Assembly (NCBI RefSeq): GCF_030814215.1
Contig: NZ_JAUSUT010000001.1
Coordinates: 2,108,001-2,172,000, forward strand
Reading direction: 5' to 3'
From: Amycolatopsis thermophila
GTDB taxonomy: Bacteria > Actinomycetota > Actinomycetes > Mycobacteriales > Pseudonocardiaceae
DNA length: 64,000 bases
Shown here: piece by piece, positions 1-7,037 of the stretch
Position numbering within the stretch: the stretch's first letter is position 1
Layout: the number at the start of each line of letters is the position of its first letter
Translations under genes and position numbers: made by a program
The notes under the pieces: model-generated
Seen by the model: the letters and a program-made list of their open reading frames with translations, nothing else
Told to the model about the DNA's origin: nothing
Databases searched by the model: none

Positions 1-1
1 G

Positions 2-152
2 GCTGTGACAGCGCGTCAGGGGTCACGCTACGGTGCTGATGAGCGAGGGAGGGACGATGACCGACGACGCGAACGGCGTAGCCGCCCAGGTAGCGGACGT
101 CTTCGGCGGCGAACAGCAGCTGAACACCATGAACGCCGACGCGAAACGCATG
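2..152 (+). repeat. 151-bp direct repeat, left copy
   Basis: This block is repeated at 2554-2704 with a constant offset of 2552 and one mismatch (A at 113, G at 2665). It carries the promoter-proximal sequence, the GAGGGAGG ribosome binding site and the first 32 codons of the small helical gene. The near-identity points to a recent duplication or gene conversion. The two copies flank four lipoprotein genes and could recombine. Confidence 0.95.
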
Positions 153-295
153 CCCTCGTCCGGGTGTTCGAAGCAGCCGGCAAAACCCTGGCCACCCTTG
201 TCCGGGCCATCGACACCGCCATCAGCAAATACGACGCCTCGGACGAGGCTGCGACCGACGCTCTCAGCACGTTCAAGGACCAGGAATCTCGGTGA
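57..295 (+). pseudogene. Deleted and frameshifted copy of the small helical protein gene
   Basis: The first 32 codons match the intact gene at 2609-3052. The sequence then jumps at about 152-155 to a segment equivalent to position 2912 of the intact copy. The net loss is 205 bp, which is not a multiple of three, so the C-terminal part (ending KDQESR) lies in another frame from the N-terminal part. The intact copy encodes 147 residues. The downstream GTG start of the lipoprotein at 292 still overlaps the TGA (GTGA), so the ancestral coupling is visible. It is most likely non-functional, although a deletion/frameshift product of about 260 residues could in theory be made by reading from 57 to 821. 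Confidence 0.8.
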
Positions 296-821
296 GGATC
301 AACATTCTCGTCGCCACGGCCGTGACGGGCGTCTTCGGCATCGCTCTGTCCCTGTCCGCGTGCACCAGCACGGTCACCGGCACCGCTTCACCAGCCGCCA
401 GTGCGAGCACCGGCACGACCCCGACGAACTCCGACGTGTTCGCCGGTCTCAACGCGTGCCAGGTGCTGGATCAGCTCAACGCCGGGCAGGGATTCGAACC
501 TGGGCGGAACATCAGCGCGCGCAACCAGTGCAACGCCACGAAGCCCGGCTTCGGGTCGTACGCTCTGGCGCTGGATTCCGTTCAAGGCCTTTCCGGTTCG
601 CTGCTGCGAACGCCGGCGCGGTGAACATCTCGATCAACGGGCGCGAGGCGATGCAGGCGAACACCTCCACCGGTGGGTGCGCGGTCGCGGTTGAGGTCAC
701 CGAACACGCTCGCGCGCTGGTCGTCGCCACGATGTCGGATGCGGGCCAGGACGCACAAGCGTGTCCGAACGCCCGAACCTTCGCCGAACGGCTCGAGCCG
801 ATGCTGCCGAAGATCCGGTGA
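292..821 (+). pseudogene. DUF3558-like lipoprotein, frameshifted
   Basis: The N-terminal half (292 to about 593) encodes a lipoprotein signal with lipobox LSAC and the family core (NACQVLDQL, QCNATKP). The frame then ends early at 624. The rest of the domain (AAANAGAVNISINGREA, then TGGCAVAVEV and AQACPNAR) continues in another frame to the stop at 821. Comparison with the copy at 3049 shows one base missing just before a TTC codon near 594. The total of 530 nt, one short of a whole number of codons, agrees with this. It could be a real pseudogene or a sequencing error. The four other paralogs nearby are intact. Confidence 0.8.
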
Positions 822-958
822 CGGTCCAGTTTTAGGAGTTCAATGGAAAAGCAAGCTCGTACTGCTGGGGCGTTTGCCGGCATCGCGTGCATTGCTTCGT
901 TGCTGACCGGTTGCACCAGCATGGTAACGGGTACGGCGTCACCTGCGACGACAACCAA
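818..958 (+). repeat. Tandem duplication block, copy A
   Basis: This block is nearly identical to 1361-1501 (offset 543, three mismatches seen). It spans the shared intergenic ribosome binding site (AGGAG) and the signal-peptide half of the lipoprotein gene. The 3' halves of the two genes have diverged much more, so the leader region is either recently duplicated or being homogenised. Confidence 0.9.
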
Positions 959-1364
959 CGCGACAACCGAAGCGGATGCATTCGCGGGTCTCAAGGCGTG
1001 CCAGCTCCTGGAGCAACTCAACGCCGGACAGGGATTCAACCCTGGCGAGAACAAAACTCGGCGCAACGAGTGCGGCGCTCTGAAACCTGGCTTCGCGTCG
1101 TACAGCCTCGTGCTGGATCCCGTACAGGGACTGGAAGAATTCGCCGCCACAAACACAGGCGTAGTGAACACCTCGATCAACGGTCGGGATGCCATGCAGG
1201 CAGATATTCCGACCGGAGGCTGCGCGGTCGCGATCAAGGTGGCAGAGCATGCGCGAGCCATGGCACTGGTGACAATGGTGCGAGCCAGCGAAGACGCTCA
1301 AGCGTGTCCCAATGCCCGGGCCTTGGCCGAGAGGGTCGAGCCGTTGCTTCCGAAAACCCGGTGA
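843..1364 (+). CDS. DUF3558-like lipoprotein (copy 2)
   Basis: A predicted secreted lipoprotein of 173 residues. The N-terminus is a short signal peptide ending in the lipobox LLTGC, so the mature Cys would be acylated and anchored to the outer face of the membrane. A Thr/Ala-rich linker follows, then the family domain with its Cys-containing signatures: KACQLLEQL, NECGALKP, GGCAVAIKV and QACPNAR. The conserved cysteines probably form disulfides. ATG at 843 follows AGGAG by five bases. The family has no known biochemical function; it is expanded in Pseudonocardiaceae and mycobacteria-like genera. Its tandem placement with four relatives suggests a surface array of variant proteins. Confidence 0.85.
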   Translation: MEKQARTAGAFAGIACIASLLTGCTSMVTGTASPATTTNATTEADAFAGLKACQLLEQLNAGQGFNPGENKTRRNECGALKPGFASYSLVLDPVQGLEEFAATNTGVVNTSINGRDAMQADIPTGGCAVAIKVAEHARAMALVTMVRASEDAQACPNARALAERVEPLLPKTR

Positions 1365-1501
1365 CGGTCCAGTTTTAGGAGTTCAATGGAAAAGCAAGCT
1401 CGTACTGCTGGGGCGTTCGCCGGCATCGCGTGCATTGCTTCGTTGCTGACCGGTTGCACCAGCACGGTAGCGGGTACGGCGTCACCTGCGACGACAACCA
1501 A
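1361..1501 (+). repeat. Tandem duplication block, copy B
   Basis: Partner of 818-958 (offset 543). It holds the same intergenic spacer, ribosome binding site and signal-peptide coding sequence. Confidence 0.9.
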
Positions 1502-1907
1502 AGCGACAACCGAAGTGGATGCATTCGCGGGTCTCAACGCGTGCCAGCTCCTCGATCAACTCACCGCCGGACAGGGATTCAACGCCGGTGAAAACAAGAG
1601 TGCACGCAACCAATGCGTCGCTCTCAAGTCCGGCTTCGCGACGTTGGCCTTGGCGTTCGATTCCACACAAGGGCTCAGTGAATTTGCGGTGACGAACACC
1701 GGGGTGGTGAACAGTTCGATCAACGGACGCGACGCCATGCAAGCGAACACTTCGGCCAGCGGATGCGCGATCGCCATCGGGATCGGGGAGCACGCTCGCG
1801 CCCTCGTTGTGGCGACAATGGTGCGCTTCGAGGACAACGCACAGGCCTGTCCGACCGCCAAGGCATTCGCCGAACGTGTCGAGCCAATCTTGCCGAGAAC
1901 GCGGTGA
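1386..1907 (+). CDS. DUF3558-like lipoprotein (copy 3)
   Basis: 173 residues, the closest relative of the preceding gene. The signal peptide is almost identical and the lipobox is LLTGC. The domain signatures are NACQLLDQL, NQCVALKS, SGCAIAIGI and QACPTAK. ATG 1386 has the same AGGAG site as copy 2. The duplicated upstream block means both genes share any regulatory sequence within it. The central part differs from copy 2 far more than the leader does, which suggests diversifying change in the exposed domain. Function unknown. Confidence 0.85.
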   Translation: MEKQARTAGAFAGIACIASLLTGCTSTVAGTASPATTTKATTEVDAFAGLNACQLLDQLTAGQGFNAGENKSARNQCVALKSGFATLALAFDSTQGLSEFAVTNTGVVNSSINGRDAMQANTSASGCAIAIGIGEHARALVVATMVRFEDNAQACPTAKAFAERVEPILPRTR

Positions 1908-2016
1908 CGGCCGACATTTTCCGGGACGGAACGGAGCATGCGTGCGCGGATCAGCAGTGCGGTCCGAATGACCGAACCCCTGGCAAGAGGGTCGATATCG
2001 CGCTAGCGAGGGGCCA

Positions 2017-2529
2017 ATGAAGGCCGGCTCGTTCGTGGCCTGCCTCGCGTTGGTCGCGACCGCTTGTACGAGCACGGTCGCCGGCACGGCATCGCCTGCA
2101 CCTACCACGAGCACGACCAAGCAGGCGGATGTGTTCGCCAATCTCAATGCTTGCCGGCTTCTCGATCAACTCAATGCGGGACAGGGGTTCAACCCGGGAG
2201 AGAACAAGAGCAACCGCAACCAGTGCATCGCCACGAAGCCGGAATTCGCCACATACGGCTTGGTGCTGGACTCGGTACAAGGCCTCACCGAGTTCGCCGT
2301 GACGAACGCCGGCGTGGTGAACACGTCGATCAACGGGCGGAACGCCATGCAGGCGGGAATCCCCACCGGCGGATGCGTTGTCGCGATGGAGGTCGGGGAG
2401 CACGCCAGCGCACTGGTGCTCGTCACGATGTCCGATGCCGGCCAGGACGCGCAGGGCTGCCCTAACGCCGAATCGTTCGCTGAACGAGTGGAGCCGTTGC
2501 TGCCGAAGCTTCAGCGAGCGTCCCGTTGA
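2017..2529 (+). CDS. DUF3558-like lipoprotein (copy 4)
   Basis: 170 residues. The short signal peptide ends in ATAC, followed by the TSTVAGTASPA linker shared with its neighbours, then the family signatures NACRLLDQL, NQCIATKP, GGCVVAMEV and QGCPNAE. ATG 2017 follows AGGGG by a few bases. About 110 bp separate it from copy 3; this spacer holds no evident gene. The C-terminus ends with a short basic tail after the LPKL motif. Predicted extracytoplasmic and membrane-anchored; function unknown. Confidence 0.85.
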   Translation: MKAGSFVACLALVATACTSTVAGTASPAPTTSTTKQADVFANLNACRLLDQLNAGQGFNPGENKSNRNQCIATKPEFATYGLVLDSVQGLTEFAVTNAGVVNTSINGRNAMQAGIPTGGCVVAMEVGEHASALVLVTMSDAGQDAQGCPNAESFAERVEPLLPKLQRASR

Positions 2530-2553
2530 TTTCCGAAATCCGACGCGGCGGAC

Positions 2554-2704
2554 GCTGTGACAGCGCGTCAGGGGTCACGCTACGGTGCTGATGAGCGAGG
2601 GAGGGACGATGACCGACGACGCGAACGGCGTAGCCGCCCAGGTAGCGGACGTCTTCGGCGGCGAGCAGCAGCTGAACACCATGAACGCCGACGCGAAACG
2701 CATG
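2554..2704 (+). repeat. 151-bp direct repeat, right copy
   Basis: Partner of 2-152 with one mismatch. It includes the ribosome binding site and first codons of the intact small helical gene. Confidence 0.95.
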
Positions 2705-3052
2705 CTGGCCGAGGCGCAGGCCGGAAACTGGGCGGTGGACGAAGAGACCGGTTCCCACCTGCGGCGGGCCGTCGAGCAGATGCGGACCGAACTGGGCAGG
2801 ATCAGCCCGAAGATCTACCGCCTCCAGCAAGCCCCAAAACTGGGCAACGACTCGTACGCCAAGCAGGTCGCCGTGCATTTTCTCACGGCGATGGATTCTG
2901 ACGACCAATCTCTCGTCCAGGTCTACCGAGCGGCCCGGGAGATGTTGGAAACTCTACACGAAGCCATCGACATCGCGATCAGCAAATACGACGCCTCTAA
3001 CGAAGCCGCTACCGACGCTCTGTCAAGGTTCAAGAACCAGGAAACCCGTTGA
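2609..3052 (+). CDS. Small helical protein coupled to a DUF3558 lipoprotein
   Basis: 147 residues, no signal peptide, no membrane segment, strongly helical and charged. It begins MTDDANGVAAQVADVFGG and ends RFKNQETR. ATG 2609 is chosen because GAGGGAGG lies just upstream; GTG 2585 and ATG 2591 are in frame but have no such site. Its TGA overlaps the TTG start of the next lipoprotein (TTGA), so translation is probably coupled. The size and helical character recall WXG100/ESX-type substrates or their chaperones, but I see no WXG motif, so this is only a guess. A broken copy sits at 57-295 in the same position relative to another DUF3558 gene, which supports a functional pairing. Confidence 0.75.
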   Translation: MTDDANGVAAQVADVFGGEQQLNTMNADAKRMLAEAQAGNWAVDEETGSHLRRAVEQMRTELGRISPKIYRLQQAPKLGNDSYAKQVAVHFLTAMDSDDQSLVQVYRAAREMLETLHEAIDIAISKYDASNEAATDALSRFKNQETR

Positions 3053-3567
3053 GCACTCACCTTCGAGTCGGCTGGACACTCGCCGGGCTGGCCTGCCTCG
3101 GCCTCGCCACAACCGCTTGTACCAGCACGGTGAGTGGCACAGCCTCACCGGCTTCGAGCGCGCCCAGCTCGAGCACTGACGTTTTCGCCGGTCTGAACGC
3201 GTGTCGGATAGTGGAGCAGCTCACCGCGGATCAAGGATTCGGCCCCGGGGAGAACATCAGCAGCCGCAACGAGTGCGATGTCACGAAATACGATTTCGCC
3301 ACGTACGGGCTGGCACTGGATCCCGTGCAAGGGCTGCCGGAGTTCGCCGCGGCGAACGAGGGCGAGGTGAGCCTCTCGGTAAACGGCCGTGACGCCCTGC
3401 AGGCGAACATCCCGACTGGCGGGTGTGCGATCGCGATCGCGGTCACAGAACACGCTCGCGCGATGGTGACGGTTTCGATGGCGCGCTACAGCCAGGACTC
3501 GGAGGCCTGCCCCAACGCGAAGGCGTTCGCCGAGAAGGTCGAGCCACTGCTCCCCAAGGCACGGTGA
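3049..3567 (+). CDS. DUF3558-like lipoprotein (copy 5)
   Basis: 172 residues starting at TTG 3049, which overlaps the stop of the helical partner gene. The signal peptide ends in ATTAC, then a Ser/Ala-rich linker and the family domain (NACRIVEQL, NECDVTKY, GGCAIAIAV, EACPNAK). It is the most divergent of the five copies and the only intact one preceded by an intact partner. The rare TTG start with complete overlap suggests the lipoprotein is made only when the upstream gene is translated. Function unknown; predicted to sit on the outer face of the membrane. Confidence 0.85.
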   Translation: MSTHLRVGWTLAGLACLGLATTACTSTVSGTASPASSAPSSSTDVFAGLNACRIVEQLTADQGFGPGENISSRNECDVTKYDFATYGLALDPVQGLPEFAAANEGEVSLSVNGRDALQANIPTGGCAIAIAVTEHARAMVTVSMARYSQDSEACPNAKAFAEKVEPLLPKAR

Positions 3568-3661
3568 TGGTGGATCGGGCACATCCGCACCCATCGGGGG
3601 CTTGATCGCGCTATCTTTTCGGTGACGTCCACCTGCGCGCAAGTTACCGAGGAGCCCCTGG

Positions 3662-5251
3662 ATGAGTTGGCAGGATGAGCTGCGCCGTCTGGACGCCGAG
3701 CTCGCCAACGGCACCATCACCCAGCACCAGCACCGCAAGATGCGTGACGAGCTGCTCGCCGCGGCGTCGGGTGGGGGTGCGCCTGCGCCGGTTTCATCGC
3801 CGCTCGGGCGGGTTGATGGGGGCCAGCCGCAGTGGCAGAGCGCCAATCCCGCTCAGGCGGGGCCGTACCCGGGGTACGGCTACCCGGCGCAGGGGGCCGA
3901 GCCGGGGGCTCCGCAGGGTTACCAGGCGCCGGGCGCGTCGCAGGGTTACCAGGCCCTGGGGGCTCCGCAGCCTCACTTCGCACCGGGGCAGCCCTGGCCG
4001 CCTCAAGGCGGTCAGTGGCACGGTGAGCCGCAGGGCCAGCCGCAATCCGACACGCAGCAGCAAGGCGGTCAGTGGCACGGTGAGCCGCAGGGCCAGCCGC
4101 AATCCGACACGCAGCAGCAAGGCGGTCAGTGGCAGGGCGGGCCCCAGGGCCAGCCGCAACCCGACACGCAGCAGGGCGCGCAGCCGGCGGCGTCGCAGGA
4201 TCAGGCGCCCACCGGCGCGGAAGCCACCACGCAAGCCGCGCAGGCCCCACAGGCCGCGCACGCCCCGCAGGCTGATCCGCAGCACGGCGTCCAGCAGGCC
4301 GCCCCCCGGGATGGGTCGCAGCAAGCGACGGGGCCGACCACCCAGCCGCAGGCGGAGGGGCCGGAACAACCGGCGAGTCCGTTCGACACCGAGGGCCCCA
4401 CGCAGAGCGTCTCGGCCGCCTTGCTCGCCACCAGCCGCCCCACCAGTGCGCCCAGCCCGGCCGACGAGCGGGCCACCGACTCGATGCGCTTCCCCTCCAT
4501 CGAGGACGCCCCGACGGTCATCACGAACCCCGTGCCGCCGCCGTCGCGGCGCTTGCCCGCCATGGCGCCGCCCCCGATGAACACCGGGCCGGTCCCCCAG
4601 ATGCCCTTCGACCCGGCACCACGGCTGCAGACACCGCCCAAGCGCAAGCCGACGTGGCTCTTCGTCACGCTCGGCGTCGTCCTCGTCGTCGCGCTCGTCG
4701 CGGCCGGCGTCTGGTTCCTGCGCGACCCCGGCGGCACCAAGACCGCCGCGACCAGGCCCACCACCTCGGCCACCTCACCGGAGGCCGTCGAGGCGCGGCT
4801 GCCCACCCTCCCGGGCACGCCGAACCCCCACAACTCCATCATGACCGTCGACCAGGGCGTCGACCTCAAGCTGTACTCCCGCGAGGAGGGACAGCTGATG
4901 AAGACCAACGGCGCCACCCAGGTCGTCTTCCGCGGCTCCTCCCAAGGCCCCCAGGGCTACCTCGTCCTGGTCATCCCCGCCGGCACCCCCGAACACGCCG
5001 CCACCATCACCAAGGGCCTCTACGACCACGCCCTCACCGCCGGCCTGCAGACCGTCCCCGGCGGCTCCACCGACGCCAAGACCGTGACCGGCAGCAACGC
5101 CACCGGCCAGATGAGCGGCACCTGGTACACCTCCGGCCAGTACGCGGTCGCGATCTGGGTCTCCCAGAGCCTCGACGGCGACCCCAACGCCCTCACCGAA
5201 CGCCTCGCCCAGACCAAGACCTCCCTGGGCACCGCGCTCCCGCCGAGCTAG
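3662..5251 (+). CDS. Single-pass membrane protein with SHOCT-like N-terminus and Pro/Gln-rich linker
   Basis: 529 residues. Residues 1-35 (SWQDELRRLDAELANG, then KMRDELLAA) form a short SHOCT-like helical hairpin. Residues 40 to about 320 are low-complexity, rich in Gln, Pro, Gly and Ala, with three 19-residue repeats. One membrane helix lies at about 332-354, followed by an extracytoplasmic domain of about 150 residues. ATG 3662 follows GAGGAG. It is a paralog of the protein at 7038-8249 with the same architecture and a recognisably related C-terminal domain (VVFRGS here, VAWRGS there). The cytoplasmic disordered segment could bind partners. Its position next to glycosyltransferase genes suggests an envelope role, which is inference. 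Confidence 0.8.
   Translation: MSWQDELRRLDAELANGTITQHQHRKMRDELLAAASGGGAPAPVSSPLGRVDGGQPQWQSANPAQAGPYPGYGYPAQGAEPGAPQGYQAPGASQGYQALGAPQPHFAPGQPWPPQGGQWHGEPQGQPQSDTQQQGGQWHGEPQGQPQSDTQQQGGQWQGGPQGQPQPDTQQGAQPAASQDQAPTGAEATTQAAQAPQAAHAPQADPQHGVQQAAPRDGSQQATGPTTQPQAEGPEQPASPFDTEGPTQSVSAALLATSRPTSAPSPADERATDSMRFPSIEDAPTVITNPVPPPSRRLPAMAPPPMNTGPVPQMPFDPAPRLQTPPKRKPTWLFVTLGVVLVVALVAAGVWFLRDPGGTKTAATRPTTSATSPEAVEARLPTLPGTPNPHNSIMTVDQGVDLKLYSREEGQLMKTNGATQVVFRGSSQGPQGYLVLVIPAGTPEHAATITKGLYDHALTAGLQTVPGGSTDAKTVTGSNATGQMSGTWYTSGQYAVAIWVSQSLDGDPNALTERLAQTKTSLGTALPPS
4004..4174 (+). repeat. Three 57-bp tandem repeats inside the Gln-rich linker
   Basis: Units at 4004-4060, 4061-4117 and 4118-4174. The first two look identical at DNA level and the third is diverged. 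Each encodes a 19-residue unit beginning QGGQW. A repeat in frame with the codon size can change length without breaking the gene. Confidence 0.9.
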
Positions 5252-6882
5252 GGCACCTGCCCCGGCCGCAGCACGTCACCGCAGCGGCCGGTCACCTGCC
5301 CGGCCCGCGCCTGCTCCACCGCGGGCACCGTGGCGCGGGCGTACGCGCGCAGCCGCACCAGGTCGTCGCCGTCGAGGGCGTCCAGCCGCACCCAGTCGCC
5401 GTTCCGACCGGTCCCGTCGAGCACCACCGCCACGTAGTCCCGCGCCAGCCGCGGGTCCGCGGTGATCCCCGTCAGCCCGCTCCACGGCACGTGCGAATGG
5501 ATGAACGTCGGCCGCAGCTCGTCGAACACGTGGTCCCGCAGCCCGGCGAAGTCACCCGACGACACCAGATCCGCGATCCGCGCGTCCGCCAGACCGACCG
5601 AGTCCACCACCCGCAACCGGCTCGTCAGCGCCGTCCCGCCGATGTCCGGCAACAACACCGACCCCTCCCGCAGGCCGATCACGTCCGCGTACCCGTTGAA
5701 CAGCCGCCCGTACCGCTCGACGATCTGGCACAACGGCACCACCGGACCACTCGCGAACCCGCGTCCGGAATCGGCCAGGGCCGGTGCGCTCGGCAGCGTC
5801 GCCGCCACCAGCACCGCCCCGAGCACCGCGCGCCACCGCACCGACAGCGCCCGCATCACCTCGACCGCGCACACCGCCGCGACCAGCGCCGCCATCGTCC
5901 ACAACGGAGTCGCGAACCGGAACTCGCCGCCCGGCTCGGGGTTGAGCACGCAGTACGCGGCCAGTGCCAGCACCAGCGGCACCAGCCACCCCACCAACGG
6001 CCGTCGCAACGCCGGGACCAGCCAGAACGCCAACCCCACCGCCAGCAACCCGGCCAGCACGACCGGCCAGCCCAGGTACTCCACCGGCTCCGCCACGCGC
6101 GCCAGATCCGCCACCGAGGGCGGCTGCTGGTTCTTGGCCACCGCCGTGTTCGCCACCCAGCGCCCGAACTCCGCGTGCCGCCACAGCAGATATCCGCCGT
6201 AGGGCGCGGCGAACGCCAGTAGCGACACCCCGACCCCGGCCAGCGCACGCACCCGCCGCAGGAACACCAGCGCGACCAGCGGATACGCCGCCGCGAAGAT
6301 CATCCCATCCGGCCTGGTCAGCGCCGCGAGCGCGGCCAGGAGCCCGGCGATCAGTCCGATCCGGACCGCGTGCACCCGCCCGTCCGCCACAGCCGATAAC
6401 AGCAGCGCGGCCAGCCACGCGACGGCCAGCGCGTACAGCGGGTTCTCCAGACCGGACAGGCACCAGACCACGAACGACGGGATCGCGGCGAGCAGCCCGC
6501 CGGCGAACAACGTCACCAGCCAGGCCCACCTCGTGAGGCGTTTCACGGCGAAGTGGCACGCGGCGAGAATTCCCGCGCAGCACAGCAATCCGAGCGCCTT
6601 GGGAAAAACGACGTAATCGGGCACACCGAAGATCGCGCCCGTATCGAACAGACGCAGCACTTTCCCCAGCACCAGCAGCACGAGCCAGGCCGGGTTCGAA
6701 AACCCCTCGACCGGTTCCGCGCCGGGCTGGAGCACCGGACCGGCGCCCTCGACCAGGTCACGGGCGTACGCGAAGGTGATCCCCGCGTCGTCGTTGATCC
6801 AGTTCCCGTAGGCCCACCCGTGCAGGCCGATCAGCGCCGTGCCACCGGCGACCGCGGCCACGGCAGGCCAGCGTGCCGCCAT
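5248..6882 (-). CDS. GT-C type membrane glycosyltransferase
   Basis: 544 residues with about ten to twelve predicted membrane helices, then a soluble C-terminal domain from about residue 390. The first extracytoplasmic loop carries NDDAGITFAYARDL followed by EPVEGFSNPAW; the acidic pair after the first helix is typical of GT-C enzymes that use polyprenyl-phosphate sugars. The layout is like AftB-type arabinofuranosyltransferases of arabinogalactan synthesis; exact donor and acceptor are not known. ATG 6882 follows GAGGGGGG. Its stop and the stop of the convergent gene share the palindrome CTAG at 5248-5251. The neighbourhood (surface-glycan genes) supports an envelope role. Confidence 0.75.
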   Translation of the reverse strand: MAARWPAVAAVAGGTALIGLHGWAYGNWINDDAGITFAYARDLVEGAGPVLQPGAEPVEGFSNPAWLVLLVLGKVLRLFDTGAIFGVPDYVVFPKALGLLCCAGILAACHFAVKRLTRWAWLVTLFAGGLLAAIPSFVVWCLSGLENPLYALAVAWLAALLLSAVADGRVHAVRIGLIAGLLAALAALTRPDGMIFAAAYPLVALVFLRRVRALAGVGVSLLAFAAPYGGYLLWRHAEFGRWVANTAVAKNQQPPSVADLARVAEPVEYLGWPVVLAGLLAVGLAFWLVPALRRPLVGWLVPLVLALAAYCVLNPEPGGEFRFATPLWTMAALVAAVCAVEVMRALSVRWRAVLGAVLVAATLPSAPALADSGRGFASGPVVPLCQIVERYGRLFNGYADVIGLREGSVLLPDIGGTALTSRLRVVDSVGLADARIADLVSSGDFAGLRDHVFDELRPTFIHSHVPWSGLTGITADPRLARDYVAVVLDGTGRNGDWVRLDALDGDDLVRLRAYARATVPAVEQARAGQVTGRCGDVLRPGQVP

Positions 6883-7037
6883 TTCGCCCCCCTCGTGATC
6901 ACACCCAACCAGAGCAAGGTCACGAATCGACCCTCACCGGCGATGAGCAGGGTAGGCGTGCACAATGTGCGTCGTCACCGTAGCGCTATCCGGCGGACGC
7001 GTTCCGCCTCGTCATGAGCAGATTAGGGGGCTACCGG

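Noticed and set aside
292..821. Programmed frameshifting in the DUF3558 gene
   Set aside because: No slippery heptamer or stimulatory structure is visible at the site, and four paralogs need no frameshift.
2609..3052. Calling the helical partner a WXG100 (EsxA-like) protein
   Set aside because: It is longer than usual (147 residues) and has no WXG motif, so only a loose resemblance is stated.
1..3567. DUF3558 array as a toxin-immunity or prophage region
   Set aside because: There are no toxin domains, integrase, att-like repeats at tRNA genes or phage structural genes; all copies are signal-bearing lipoproteins.
4004..4174. 57-bp repeats as a CRISPR array
   Set aside because: The units are contiguous, have no spacers and are in frame within a coding linker.
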